From contig NZ_JH376420.1 in the NCBI RefSeq assembly GCF_000233455.1, positions 1,611,676 through 1,675,675 of the forward strand: a stretch of DNA of 64,000 nucleotides, written 5' to 3'. The stretch is from [Clostridium] citroniae WAL-17108 (GTDB taxonomy: Bacteria; Bacillota; Clostridia; Lachnospirales; Lachnospiraceae). A program made the translations under genes and the position numbers. Position 1 is the stretch's first letter. Every line of letters begins with the position of its first letter. The notes below the pieces were generated by a model, which searched no databases, was not told the origin of the DNA, and saw only the letters and a program-made list of their open reading frames with translations. Shown one piece after another: positions 53,198 to 62,524 of this stretch.

Positions 53198-54205
53198 ATG
53201 GAACTCATTTTACCTGAACACTATGACCCCCGGCTTAGTATCCGGGAGACACAGGACGCAATCAAATACATACGTGATACATTCCAGAAAGAGATGGGAC
53301 GGGAAATGCACCTGGAGCGTATCTCCGCCCCCCTTTTTGTGGAACGCAGCAGCGGTCTCAATGACAACCTAAACGGTACGGAGCGTCCCGTGGCATTTGA
53401 TATGCTGGGACTGCCCGGGGAAACCCTGGAGGTAGTGCACTCCCTTGCCAAGTGGAAACGTATGGCATTAAAGGAATACGGCTTTCAGCCGGGCGAAGGC
53501 CTTTATACCAACATGAACGCCATCCGAAGGGATGAGGAGCTGGATAATCTCCACTCCTGCTATGTGGACCAGTGGGACTGGGAGCGGGTAATCACCAAGG
53601 AACAAAGGACCCTGGACACCCTGATGGAAACAGTCCGCGAGATATTTAAGATCATCAAGCACATGCAGCATGAAGTATGGTACAAATATCCGGAAGCCGT
53701 AAAGCACCTTCCAAAGGAGATCTTTTTTATCACTACCCGGGAACTGGAGGATCTGTATCCGGACCGTACGCCCAAGGAACGGGAGAACCTGATCACCAGG
53801 GAACACGGATGTGTCTTCCTTATGCAGATCGGCGACAAGTTAAAGGGCGGGGAACCCCATGACGGCCGCGCGCCTGACTATGATGACTGGAGCCTGAACG
53901 GCGACATCCTGTTCTGGTTCGACCACCTCCAGTGCGCGCTGGAGATTTCCAGCATGGGAATCCGTGTGGATGAAAAAGCCCTGGAGCAACAGCTTAAAAA
54001 GGCCGGCTGCGAGGACCGCCGTACCCTTCCATACCACCAGATGCTTTTAAACGGGGAACTTCCCTACACCATCGGCGGCGGTATCGGACAGTCCCGTCTG
54101 TGCATGCTTTTGCTGGACCGCGCCCACATCGGAGAGGTCCAGGCCAGCATCTGGCCCGGTGAAATGCGGGAAACATGCAGGGAACATAATATTTTCCTTT
54201 TATAA
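53198..54205 (+). CDS. asnA: Aspartate-ammonia ligase
   Basis: A 335-residue ammonia-dependent asparagine synthetase with a class II aminoacyl-tRNA synthetase-like fold. [65 protein letters not shown] and [14 protein letters not shown] are the family motifs for aspartate and ATP binding. TTGGAGG precedes ATG. It is typical of anaerobes with high ammonia supply. Confidence 0.97.
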   Translation: MELILPEHYDPRLSIRETQDAIKYIRDTFQKEMGREMHLERISAPLFVERSSGLNDNLNGTERPVAFDMLGLPGETLEVVHSLAKWKRMALKEYGFQPGEGLYTNMNAIRRDEELDNLHSCYVDQWDWERVITKEQRTLDTLMETVREIFKIIKHMQHEVWYKYPEAVKHLPKEIFFITTRELEDLYPDRTPKERENLITREHGCVFLMQIGDKLKGGEPHDGRAPDYDDWSLNGDILFWFDHLQCALEISSMGIRVDEKALEQQLKKAGCEDRRTLPYHQMLLNGELPYTIGGGIGQSRLCMLLLDRAHIGEVQASIWPGEMRETCREHNIFLL

Positions 54206-54236
54206 TACCTGTTCAAACTGATTTCTGTATCAAGAC

Positions 54237-54282
54237 CATCCCGGACCGGGACTGCGATTTCCCCGGTGCGGGATGTTTTTAT
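54237..54282 (+). terminator. Terminator of asnA
   Basis: CATCCCG and CCGGG pair with CCCGG and CGGGATG, followed by TTTTTATTAT. Confidence 0.88.
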
Positions 54283-54436
54283 TATATATTTCCGTTTCAC
54301 TGGATTTTCCTTCAAATGCCTGTTGACATCCGGCCATTTCTAATATAGCATACATATGGGTTAAATTACGGAGGAGAAATGCCGCATATCCGGGTATATA
54401 CCGATATCCCTTTGATGCGGCAGAACGGAGAATCTT

Positions 54437-55093
54437 ATGGAATTTCATGTTTCAATCTTTTTTATCATTGAGGTGATCGGCACCATTGCATTTGCCTCAT
54501 CAGGCGCCATGGTTGCCATTAAGCAGCAGCTGGATCTGCTTGGCGTGGTGGTCCTGGGCGTCACCACTGCGGTGGGCGGCGGAATGATGCGGGATATCAT
54601 ACTGGGAAATGTCCCTCCCAGCCTGTTTATGAATCCCGTCTATGTCCTCACAGCATTCATTACGGTCCTGGTACTGTTCATTGTTGTACGCCTGAACCAA
54701 AAGATACTGGAAAGCCGCTACATTGCGGCATATGAAAAAATGATGAATATCTTTGATGCCATTGGTCTGGCCGCCTTCACTGTAACGGGCATTGATACCG
54801 CGGTACTGGCGGGATATGAGGACTATCATTTCCTGTCCGTGTTCCTGGGTGTGCTCACCGGGGTCGGAGGCGGGGTGCTCAGGGATATCATGGCCGGGCA
54901 GACCCCCTACATCCTGCGCAAACACGTGTACGCCAGCGCTTCCATTGCCGGCGCCCTGTGCTATGTGTTCCTAAGTGACTGGCTGACCGGGGATGCGTCC
55001 ATGATCGTTGGCGCCCTGGTGGTCATCCTCATACGTCTGCTGGCCACCCGATACTGCTGGAACCTGCCCACCGCCACCAGGAAGCAGAAATAA
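54437..55093 (+). CDS. UPF0126/TRIC-type membrane protein
   Basis: A 218-residue protein with seven predicted helices made of two repeats. Each repeat has the GxxxVGGGxxRD motif: VTTAVGGGMMRDIILGNVPP and LTGVGGGVLRDIMAGQTPYI. Prokaryotic members of this family form trimeric potassium-permeable channels or glycine-type transporters (YicG/UPF0126). The function here is not fixed. Its ribosome site is weak (GGAGAATCTT before ATG). Confidence 0.9.
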   Translation: MEFHVSIFFIIEVIGTIAFASSGAMVAIKQQLDLLGVVVLGVTTAVGGGMMRDIILGNVPPSLFMNPVYVLTAFITVLVLFIVVRLNQKILESRYIAAYEKMMNIFDAIGLAAFTVTGIDTAVLAGYEDYHFLSVFLGVLTGVGGGVLRDIMAGQTPYILRKHVYASASIAGALCYVFLSDWLTGDASMIVGALVVILIRLLATRYCWNLPTATRKQK

Positions 55094-55132
55094 AAATGGA
55101 TCATATTGCTGTACCCTTTAATCACAGGCCGG

Positions 55133-55975
55133 TCATCCGGCCTGTTTTTCTATGAGTATGGCAATGGTGGGACCATCCTCCCTGCAAGGGCTTCCCGCCA
55201 CATCCCCCAGCACTCCACATACCCCAAAACCGGCTTCCCCGGCTTCCCTGACCAACATTTCCTTTGTAAAATATGTGTTCCACAGGCAGTATGCCTTTGT
55301 TTCCCTCTCTCCGATCACAGTAACCTGCTCCAGTGTCACATGGTCCGTACAGCGGTATTTCCCCGTCAACGCTATATATCCCTCCTTTTTCCAGAAGCCC
55401 CCCTTTGGACAGGTTTCCCATGTCTGCAGTTCCTCAAAGCGCCTATAGCTTTCCATTGAAAAGACATCCAGCAGCACCTTTCCCCCTGGCCTTAGATGGT
55501 TATACAGGTTTCTTAAAAGAGTTCTCCTTTCGTGATCCGGCAGCACCCCGTAATCACAGTATATCATCACAGCCGCATCAAAGGTTTCCTCCAGTTCCAT
55601 GGCCAGATAGTTCTGGCAATAATAGGTGATATCCAATCCCTGACTTGCCGCTGAATCCCTGGCGTATTGAACGGACCGCCTGGAAAGATCCATACCAGTT
55701 GTCCCATATCCCATTTTGGCAAACCGTTCCGTGTACAGCCCAGGACCGCAGCCCACATCGAGAATACGGGGATACTTTGCAGGGGGCATTATTTCCCCGA
55801 TCCACGCTGCCGACCGTTGGATAAATTCCAGCTTCCTACTTGCCCCTTCAAAATCCGGAGCAAGATGGGCTTTTAGCATCTCCCCGGAAATGTGCTCATC
55901 ATCCCAGAATGCCGCCTCTGTCTTTTGGTAAAGGTCCGGCCTGTCTAAAAACTGTATCATGTGTTTGTACATCAT
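55133..55975 (-). CDS. Class I SAM-dependent methyltransferase
   Basis: A protein of about 280 residues. An N-terminal helical part (FLDRPDLYQKTEAAFWDDEH) is followed by the SAM fold with ILDVGCGPGLYTERFAKMGY (motif I), TGMDLSRRSVQYARD (motif II), AAVMIYCDYGVL and LRPGGKVLLDVFSM. The substrate is unknown. AGGAGG precedes adjacent ATG codons at 55975 and 55972, either of which may be used. It ends convergently with the UPF0126 gene, 39 bp away. Confidence 0.9.
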   Translation of the reverse strand: MMYKHMIQFLDRPDLYQKTEAAFWDDEHISGEMLKAHLAPDFEGASRKLEFIQRSAAWIGEIMPPAKYPRILDVGCGPGLYTERFAKMGYGTTGMDLSRRSVQYARDSAASQGLDITYYCQNYLAMELEETFDAAVMIYCDYGVLPDHERRTLLRNLYNHLRPGGKVLLDVFSMESYRRFEELQTWETCPKGGFWKKEGYIALTGKYRCTDHVTLEQVTVIGERETKAYCLWNTYFTKEMLVREAGEAGFGVCGVLGDVAGSPCREDGPTIAILIEKQAG

Positions 55976-56013
55976 CCATCCTCCTTGCAATCATTTTTAA
56001 ACGGTACACGTTT

Positions 56014-56072
56014 ATTGACCTGGAAATAATAAAACCGCAGATTTTACTCCGCGGTTTTCTTTCCAGGTCAAT
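56014..56072. terminator. Nested inverted repeats, bidirectional terminator type
   Basis: An outer 13-bp perfect pair, ATTGACCTGGAAA (56014-56026) and TTTCCAGGTCAAT (56060-56072), encloses AAAACCGC (56031-56038) and GCGGTTTT (56051-56058). The interval 56073-56346 to its right holds no supported gene. Confidence 0.7.
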
Positions 56073-56346
56073 GAAAGTGTGAGCAGAGTAAAATCAAATA
56101 CCGGGTACAAAAACAGAACTGTCAGAACAGCTGCCTTTGATCCGATCCAATTGATTTTATCCGCTCTTTTCCAGTCACACCCATGCCACTGATTCTGTGT
56201 CATCTGATATGCCGGACCTTCATCACCTTTTTCTTTTTGTTACGTTTGTTTTATGGTACTATCTTACACCGCCCGGCCTTCCCGGTCAACCGTCTTTTCA
56301 GGTTCCCGGCCCTATGCCGCTCTGTTTAGAACCTGTACCTCCCGTC

Positions 56347-58020
56347 CTATGATGCAATTGCGGCCGCAGCCGTCTGTCCCCCGTCACCGGGACGCTCAAT
56401 AGCGGCATATGCCTGGGCAATGTTGAGCATATGGTCACCGATCCTCTCATAATCGGTAAGCATCTCGGAATACAGAATGGAGGATTCCACATTGCAGTTT
56501 CCTTCACGCATCCGGTCAATCTGATTCTGGCGGAACTTCAGGGTGATATCATCAATCCTCTGCTCGATCTCCTCCGCCATGGAAAGCCTGAACTCGGGGT
56601 CACCGTCCGCTGCCCTGCGCAGGATGCCCATTCCCTCCCTGCAGGTTTCTTCCATGGTCTTAAACTCCTTCTGGGCATATCCGGAAAATGATAACCCTTT
56701 CTGCTCAATGGTCTCGGCATATTCCGCCAGGTTCATGGCATGGTCCCCGATACGCTCAATATTGCCCAGGATCGTATACATACGGTTCAGGGTGTCCACA
56801 TCCTTGGGCGTCTGGTCCAAAACAAGTATCTTGGATATCTTTTTGGAGATCCTCACATTGCTCAGGTCGATCTCCTCTTCCCTTTCCTCAATGGGATGGA
56901 TCCCATCATTTCCAGGCCCGTTGGCCACTGCCATAAAACTCTCCGACACATTCACCGCAGCTGTATCCAGCATCTGGGTGATCTCATCATGGATCTGGCT
57001 GATGGCAATGGTGGAAACACCCAGATGGTGCTTGGATGCCATAAGGTCCTCAAACCACCTGTCCGCATCCTTTACCGGTACCTGTTTGTCAGGAAGAAGG
57101 GCGATGGCGATCTTCTCAAGCATAGAGCCGAAGGGAAGAAGGATCAGGGTGGTGCTTATATTGAATATGGTATGGACATTGGCGATCTGGGCCACAGGAT
57201 TATCCGGGGTCAGGCCTGCCACAAAGTCTGTAAACGGAGTGAGGATACAGAGCGTCACAAAGAGTGCGGTTCCGATCACATTAAACATCAGGTGGATCAG
57301 GGTGGTCCGCTTCGCATTCCTGCTTGTTCCCACTGAAGCCAGCAGCGCCGTGATACAGGTACCGATGTTCTGGCCAAAGAGCACGAACACGGCACTGTGC
57401 AGGTTGATCACGCCGCCCATGGCCAATGCCTGGAGGATACCAACGGATGCGGATGAGGACTGTATGATGGCTGTGAATACAGCGCCCACAAGGATCCCCA
57501 GAAGCGGGTTGGAGAATTTAGTCACCATATGGATAAAGGTCTGGGAATCACGCAGAGGAACCATTGCATCGCTCATCATTCCCATTCCGATGAACAGCAC
57601 ACCGATACCGGCCACGATCCCGCCCACATGCTGTACCTTCTTATTCTTTACAAAGATCAAAAGCATAACGCCCACAAAGGCGATCAAGGGGGCCAGGGCG
57701 CCTATGTCCAGGGCGATCAGCTGTCCGGTGATGGTGGTTCCCACATTGGCGCCCATGATGATCCATACAGCCTGTTTCAGGGTCATAAGCCCAGAGTTAA
57801 CAAAACCCACTGTCATGACCGTGGTGGCTGAGGATGACTGGATCAGGGCCGTGATTCCCGCGCCTACCAGCACTCCCAAAAAACGGTTGGCTGTAAGCCG
57901 TTCCAAAATCTGCTTCATCCGGTTTCCTGCCACTGCTTCCAGATTGGTACTCATCATCTGCATACCATACATAAACAGCGCAAGGCCGCCAAGCAGGCTT
58001 AAAACCAATTCTACTCCCAT
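56347..58020 (-). CDS. Na/Pi cotransporter family protein with PhoU domains
   Basis: A 557-residue protein. The membrane half has two inverted QSSS repeats (LIQSSSATTVMTVGFVNSG and IIQSSSASVGILQALAMGG) and the NVGTTITGQLIA and NIGTCITALLASVG partners that bind sodium and phosphate. The cytoplasmic half (about 330-540) has two PhoU-like helical units with NRMYTILGNIERIGDHAMNL and YERIGDHMLNIAQAY. It imports, or possibly exports, phosphate with sodium. A PhoP-type promoter and an attenuator-like hairpin lie upstream. Confidence 0.94.
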   Translation of the reverse strand: MGVELVLSLLGGLALFMYGMQMMSTNLEAVAGNRMKQILERLTANRFLGVLVGAGITALIQSSSATTVMTVGFVNSGLMTLKQAVWIIMGANVGTTITGQLIALDIGALAPLIAFVGVMLLIFVKNKKVQHVGGIVAGIGVLFIGMGMMSDAMVPLRDSQTFIHMVTKFSNPLLGILVGAVFTAIIQSSSASVGILQALAMGGVINLHSAVFVLFGQNIGTCITALLASVGTSRNAKRTTLIHLMFNVIGTALFVTLCILTPFTDFVAGLTPDNPVAQIANVHTIFNISTTLILLPFGSMLEKIAIALLPDKQVPVKDADRWFEDLMASKHHLGVSTIAISQIHDEITQMLDTAAVNVSESFMAVANGPGNDGIHPIEEREEEIDLSNVRISKKISKILVLDQTPKDVDTLNRMYTILGNIERIGDHAMNLAEYAETIEQKGLSFSGYAQKEFKTMEETCREGMGILRRAADGDPEFRLSMAEEIEQRIDDITLKFRQNQIDRMREGNCNVESSILYSEMLTDYERIGDHMLNIAQAYAAIERPGDGGQTAAAAIAS

Positions 58021-58116
58021 GTGTTTTCTCCTTTTGTCTTAAGGGATTCAAGGTTTCCCTATATTATCATTTTTTGGATATTATCTGTCCTTATTCCCTA
58101 AAAATGCGCAAAAATA

Positions 58117-58160
58117 TGGCATAGCCCGCCATCTTACGTACAAGATCGCAGGTTATGCCA
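58117..58160 (-). terminator. Terminator-like hairpin in the leader of the Na/Pi gene
   Basis: TGGCATA...GATCTT pairs with AAGAT...TATGCCA, followed leftward by TATTTTTG and rightward by GTTTTTTTA. It lies within the predicted 240-nt leader, so it could attenuate the Na/Pi gene or end upstream transcripts. Confidence 0.65.
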
Positions 58161-58233
58161 GTTTTTTTACATGCTTGCGGCATCCTTCAAATCGGGCGAA
58201 CTCCATGATAATCTGTAGCCTCTTTTCCTATTA

Positions 58234-58344
58234 TTTACTTCATCTTAACATTTCTTTTACACATACTCATTATACGGGATATTTCATATATCGTCAATAT
58301 AGATTCCCGCCCCGAATGTAAAGTCTATGTAAATTATGTGTAAA
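58234..58344 (-). promoter_or_regulatory. Promoter of the Na/Pi gene with two PhoP-box clusters
   Basis: Minus-strand promoter TTGACG (58292-58297), 17 bp, TATAAT (58269-58274). Upstream of it TTTACA occurs three times exactly 11 bp apart on the same strand (58317, 58328, 58339). Downstream a second cluster on the opposite strand reads TTTACT, TTAACA, TTTACA at 58234, 58245 and 58256, again 11 bp apart. This is the known arrangement of PhoP boxes in Firmicutes. Confidence 0.75.
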
Positions 58345-58554
58345 ATTTTATTCGCCCATACAGATATTTACAATTATGCAATACTCCTTGATTTTTATAA
58401 TATCCGTTTATTGATAATATTGTGTTTCTTACATTTTCCAAACCATTCTTAAGACTTCCAATTATGGTGGAATTCCTTCAGTCCCTGTGATAAAATCCTG
58501 AGTATACTACTACTTTTACCAATGAACCATTTTTTATTCAGGAGGAGCAATTAA

Positions 58555-59178
58555 GTGAAAAAAATAAAGACAGCCATTGGCCTTTTCGTCCTATCCTTAT
58601 CCCTTTGGGCCTGCAGCCCTTCCGGCAAAAAGCCTGATATGTACATAGAAAAGGCAGCCCTGACCACGCAGGAGCTGAATATGGCAAAATTACTGGGCGC
58701 CGGGGACTCTCCCGCCATATACGATTTTAAGCTGGACGATACGGTGCAGACCATCCAGTTTAACACATATGAGCTGGACCAGGGCCAGTGGCGGCTGATG
58801 TCCGGAGGGGGAGGCCATCAATTCTCCGATGACACCGGGCGTCTGGCCTTTGATTTTCAGGACCTGTCAGAGGGACTTAGGACCGCGTTCCAGAGCAAGG
58901 GCGGCAGCGGAGCCACGGCTCACAGCTCAGTTCCCGCCGAGAAGTCCGATGGCATGAGCGCCGCCACATCCTTTCTGAACGGACTGACCCAGGTGGACTA
59001 TGAGGAGGAGATCCCCCTTGCAGTTCAGATCATAACCTCACAGAGCACTGTCTTATCCTATGATGTGGATCACTATTTTACGCCTGAACAGTATGATTCA
59101 AAGGGATATGAGCATGTCTATGCCCTTACGGTGCGTTTCAGCCAGAAGCCCCTTTCCCAGCTGGACCAGCAGCCCTAA
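58555..59178 (+). CDS. Putative lipoprotein, function unknown
   Basis: A 207-residue protein. Signal and lipobox: GLFVLSLSLWACSPSG (Cys about 20). The body is beta-rich with FKLDDTVQTIQFNTYELDQG and QFSDDTGRLAFDFQDLSEGL, and no enzyme motif. The start is GTG with GGAGGAG 7 bases ahead. It is divergent from the Na/Pi gene but starts about 200 bp beyond the PhoP boxes, so shared control is only possible. I do not recognise the family. Confidence 0.7.
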   Translation: MKKIKTAIGLFVLSLSLWACSPSGKKPDMYIEKAALTTQELNMAKLLGAGDSPAIYDFKLDDTVQTIQFNTYELDQGQWRLMSGGGGHQFSDDTGRLAFDFQDLSEGLRTAFQSKGGSGATAHSSVPAEKSDGMSAATSFLNGLTQVDYEEEIPLAVQIITSQSTVLSYDVDHYFTPEQYDSKGYEHVYALTVRFSQKPLSQLDQQP

Positions 59179-59240
59179 AGCCAGGATTCAGGATGCCATG
59201 AGACGGAATACGGCCTCATATATCTTATTGGCAATATAGG

Positions 59241-59456
59241 ATGTGTGCCACGCTTTTTAACCTTTTGATCGGGCTCAACGGCTACACCATCTGCAGCGGC
59301 ATCCTGAACCGCAACTTAAACGGGGACTCCATCATCGCCGTTCCCCCGGAGACAGAGGAATCCATGGAAATAGGGTGGATATCCAACCCCAAACTCCATC
59401 TCAGCGGATTTGCACAGCGATATTTAAAGGAGCTTTATAAGCTGACCCGGCAGTGA
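59241..59456 (+). pseudogene. LysR-type regulator, C-terminal fragment
   Basis: A 71-residue frame reading GYTICSGILNRNLNGDSIIA, then VPPETEESMEIGWISNPKLH and a final YLKELYKL. This is the last part of a LysR substrate-binding domain. The DNA-binding half and first effector half are missing, no ribosome site precedes the ATG, and the frame closes 12 bases upstream. It is a remnant left by deletion. Confidence 0.65.
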
Positions 59457-59604
59457 ATGGTCCCTGCCGGCACAGGGACCGCATAAAATATGGAAAATAT
59501 TTCATCCCATGCTGTTTAATCATCCCAATTCCTGTTTATCATTTATATATAAGGAAATGAAACAGAAAACCTCAATTTTTTCATGAAAGGATGATGAAAA
59601 TAAT

Positions 59605-59835
59605 ATGGGACGAAGCTATCATTTATCCAAAGAGCTCAAGCCGGAGCAGGCAACGGAGATTCTCCAGGAACTGTGCCACATCCCCGACCTAAAACAAGCC
59701 CAGTTCACCAAGGAACTGGACTATCTGAACGTGGAAACAAAGGACCAGGAATACTATCATGTGATGTCCCGGGCCGTGAATATCTTCAGCCAGAAGGCTG
59801 ACGGGTGCAATCTGTCCTTTTCAAAATTCGTATGA
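59605..59835 (+). CDS. HMA-like ferredoxin-fold protein without CxxC
   Basis: A 76-residue protein with the length and helix/strand order of heavy-metal-associated domains: YHLSKELKPEQATEILQELC, HIPDLKQAQFTKELDYLNVE, then SRAVNIFSQKADGCNLSFSK. The metal-binding CxxC in the first loop is replaced (ELKPEQ), so it should not bind copper in the normal way. The ribosome site GAAAGGATG is distant. It may be a regulatory or decayed relative of P-type ATPase domains. Confidence 0.55.
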   Translation: MGRSYHLSKELKPEQATEILQELCHIPDLKQAQFTKELDYLNVETKDQEYYHVMSRAVNIFSQKADGCNLSFSKFV

Positions 59836-59860
59836 CTGCCTTGTGTCTGAAAAACGTATA

Positions 59861-59898
59861 AAAAAAGGAGGCTGCAAACTAGGTCTGCAGCCTTCTTA
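59861..59898. terminator. Bidirectional terminator
   Basis: GGCTGCA (59870-59876) pairs with TGCAGCC (59886-59892). TTCTTATA follows on the + strand and CCTTTTTTTATA on the minus strand, closing the HMA-like gene and the sugar importer operon. Confidence 0.87.
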
Positions 59899-59951
59899 TA
59901 CAGCCGTCCTGTGCAGTCTCCCGGAAGATCTCCCGGAAAGTCTCCTGCCCT

Positions 59952-60926
59952 CTAAGCTTTTTTCCTGTTCTTTACCATATCCATTGTAACAGCAAACACG
60001 ATCAGCACACCGCTGGTGATTTCCAGCACATGCGTATTTAATCCAAACTGTACGCCTGCGTTATTGATCAATACCATAAGGATAGTGCCCAGCAGCGTAC
60101 CGCTGACAGCACCCCGGCCGCCTGACAGTGACGCGCCGCCGATTACAGCTGCCGCAATGGCGTTCATATCATAGCCTTCGCCTCCGGTGGGAAGCGCGCT
60201 CTGCACACGCGCTGCCAGCATGATGCCTGCGATTCCATAGAGCAGTCCTGCAAATGCATACACGGAGTAAAACATTTTCCTGACCTTTATACCGCTTAAC
60301 TTGGCAACCTCAACGCCGCTTCCGATCACATACAGGTTTCGTCCAAATACCGTGTATCGCAGGATCAGGAATACAACCAAAGCCACTACCGCCCATATAA
60401 TGGCCAATGCGGGCAGCAAGCCAAAAAAGCTGTTATTGCCCATGTTCAGGATTCTCTCGTCCAGCCCGCTGACTGTCAGCGCTTTGCTTATGATCTTTAC
60501 AATACCCCTGATAATGGTGGACATGCCCAGGGTAGCGATCATGGGAGGCACTTTAAAGTCATAGACAATAATACCGTTTGCCAGTCCGGCTCCGATGGAA
60601 AACATGACCGCTATGATCAGCGTCAGATAGAAGTTCATCCCCGTATCGCGCTGAAGCAATGCCAATACCATACAGGAAAGGCCGGTGATGGCGCCGCCGC
60701 TGATATCAATGCCTCCTGTGGTGATGATCATGGTCTGGGCCACTGCCAGAACGCCAATGATGGCACACTGCTTCATCAGGTTTGTAATGTTGTAAACACT
60801 AAAGAAATTATCTGTACACACGGACGTTATCACAAATAAAGCCACTATAATGACTCCCAGCGTGAATTCCGTCTGCTGGAATACGCTGGTAAGTGAACTG
60901 CCCTTTCCAACCTTTGCCTTATCCAT
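59952..60926 (-). CDS. Sugar ABC transporter permease (RbsC-like)
   Basis: A 324-residue membrane protein with about ten helices. FSVYNITNLMKQCAIIGVLA, GGIDISGGAITGLSCMVLAL, and the ATPase-contact region IAAAVIGGASLSGGRGAVSG are hallmarks of RbsC/XylH-type permeases. It forms the channel of the importer with the ATPase encoded 16 bp upstream. GGAGGGG precedes ATG 60926; the longer frame overlaps the ATPase gene. Confidence 0.95.
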   Translation of the reverse strand: MDKAKVGKGSSLTSVFQQTEFTLGVIIVALFVITSVCTDNFFSVYNITNLMKQCAIIGVLAVAQTMIITTGGIDISGGAITGLSCMVLALLQRDTGMNFYLTLIIAVMFSIGAGLANGIIVYDFKVPPMIATLGMSTIIRGIVKIISKALTVSGLDERILNMGNNSFFGLLPALAIIWAVVALVVFLILRYTVFGRNLYVIGSGVEVAKLSGIKVRKMFYSVYAFAGLLYGIAGIMLAARVQSALPTGGEGYDMNAIAAAVIGGASLSGGRGAVSGTLLGTILMVLINNAGVQFGLNTHVLEITSGVLIVFAVTMDMVKNRKKA

Positions 60927-60942
60927 AAAACCCCTCCTATGT

Positions 60943-62451
60943 CTAGCCTTCAATGGACGCCCTGCGCAGGACATCTTCTTCCCTCAAGGTCTTTAATTCT
61001 TCTTTATCAAACTCTCCTGTAATCTTTCCCTGAGCCATTACGATCAAACGGTCCGCCAGGCCCATGACCTCAGGCAGATAAGAAGATATGAGAATGATGC
61101 TCCGGCCCTGCTCCGTCAGTTTTTCCATCAGCTTATAGATCTCTTCCTTTGCTCCCACATCCACACCCACAGTGGGTTCGTCAAAGATAAGAAGGTCAGG
61201 GTCACGGCACAACAGCTTTGCAATAACCACCTTTTGCTGGTTTCCGCCGGACAGATTGCCTACCAGCTGCAAAATATTAGGTGTTTTTACATTCACACGT
61301 TTGGAATAGTCCTCCGCCCTTTCACTTTCCTTTTTCAGGGAAATGATTCCCTTTTTGCTGATCATATCATAAGAGTTCATATTGATATTGGTCTTTATGG
61401 ACAGCTGGAGCGCCAGCCCGTCCGTGCGCCTGTCCTCTGTGAGGAAGCAGATCCCATGATGCATGGCATCGCTGGGGTTCTTGATATTGACTTTCTTTCC
61501 TTTGACATATACATCTCCTGTCAGGCGCCGCTCCACGCCGCACAGGGCCCGCATGATCTCGCTGCGCCCGGCTCCCACCAGGCCCACAAATCCCAGGATC
61601 TCCCCTTTATGTACAGTGAAATTAATATGTTCAAAATGAGAACTGTCGCTGAAATTTTCTACCCGCAGGACTTCCTCCCCCGGTTCCTGGCGCTTTATAT
61701 TGTATATATCAGACATTTCGCGGCCTACCATCATGGTGATCAATGAATCCTTGGTCACCTCGCCGACCGGTTTTGTATCCACATACGTGCCGTCCTTCAG
61801 CACGGTCACGCTGTCACAGATATCCATGATCTCTTCCAGACGATGGGAAATATAAATGATGCTGACACCATTTTCCTTTAATTCTTTGATAAAGCGGAAC
61901 AGGACTTCCACCTTTTCATTCTCCAGTAAGGCGGTGGGCTCATCAAAGATCACCACCCGGATATCATTGTTTACCGAGATCTTACTGATGGTCACCATGG
62001 CCTGCATGGCGATGGGAAGGTTCCTGATCTTATCCTTTGGATCCACATTCATTTCAAACTTGTCAATGATCTTTTTGCTGTTTTCCGCCATCTGTTTCCA
62101 GTCAACTGCTCCCAGCTTTGTCTTCGGCTGCCTTCCAAGATAATAATTTTCCGCAATGCTCAGGTCAGGAGCAATATTGACATGCTGGTAATTGGCGTAT
62201 ACGCCATGGCTTTGTGCCTCCAGCGCGCTTGTATTCACCACCCACTGACCGTTATAATTCATGGAAATGCGGCCTTTGTCCGGCTTTTCAACTCCCATGA
62301 TACATTTGATCAGGGTGGATTTCCCGGCTCCGTTCTCACCTACCAGTGCACGGACCTCGCCTTTTTTAATCTCAAAGCTGACATCATTTAATGCCGTAAC
62401 GCCGGGGTAGAACTTACTGATGTGTTCAATCTTTAAAATCGTTTCCTGCAT
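60943..62451 (-). CDS. Sugar ABC transporter ATP-binding protein (RbsA/MglA-like)
   Basis: A 502-residue protein with two ABC domains. The first has LVGENGAGKSTLIKCIMGVE and VVIFDEPTALLENEKVEVLF. The second has LGFVGLVGAGRSEIMRALCG, the signature LSGGNQQKVVIAKLLCRDPD and LLIFDEPTVGVDVGAKEEIY. The first domain lacks a clear LSGG (it reads LPIAMQAMVTISKISVN), common in this family. It powers sugar import. ATG 62451 follows AAAGGGG; the frame extends upstream without a site. Confidence 0.95.
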   Translation of the reverse strand: MQETILKIEHISKFYPGVTALNDVSFEIKKGEVRALVGENGAGKSTLIKCIMGVEKPDKGRISMNYNGQWVVNTSALEAQSHGVYANYQHVNIAPDLSIAENYYLGRQPKTKLGAVDWKQMAENSKKIIDKFEMNVDPKDKIRNLPIAMQAMVTISKISVNNDIRVVIFDEPTALLENEKVEVLFRFIKELKENGVSIIYISHRLEEIMDICDSVTVLKDGTYVDTKPVGEVTKDSLITMMVGREMSDIYNIKRQEPGEEVLRVENFSDSSHFEHINFTVHKGEILGFVGLVGAGRSEIMRALCGVERRLTGDVYVKGKKVNIKNPSDAMHHGICFLTEDRRTDGLALQLSIKTNINMNSYDMISKKGIISLKKESERAEDYSKRVNVKTPNILQLVGNLSGGNQQKVVIAKLLCRDPDLLIFDEPTVGVDVGAKEEIYKLMEKLTEQGRSIILISSYLPEVMGLADRLIVMAQGKITGEFDKEELKTLREEDVLRRASIEG

Positions 62452-62524
62452 CGACTTATCCCCTTTTATAAAAAGGAGGCAGTTGGACAACGGCCTCCTT
62501 TTACCAGTAACGAACGTTTATCAA

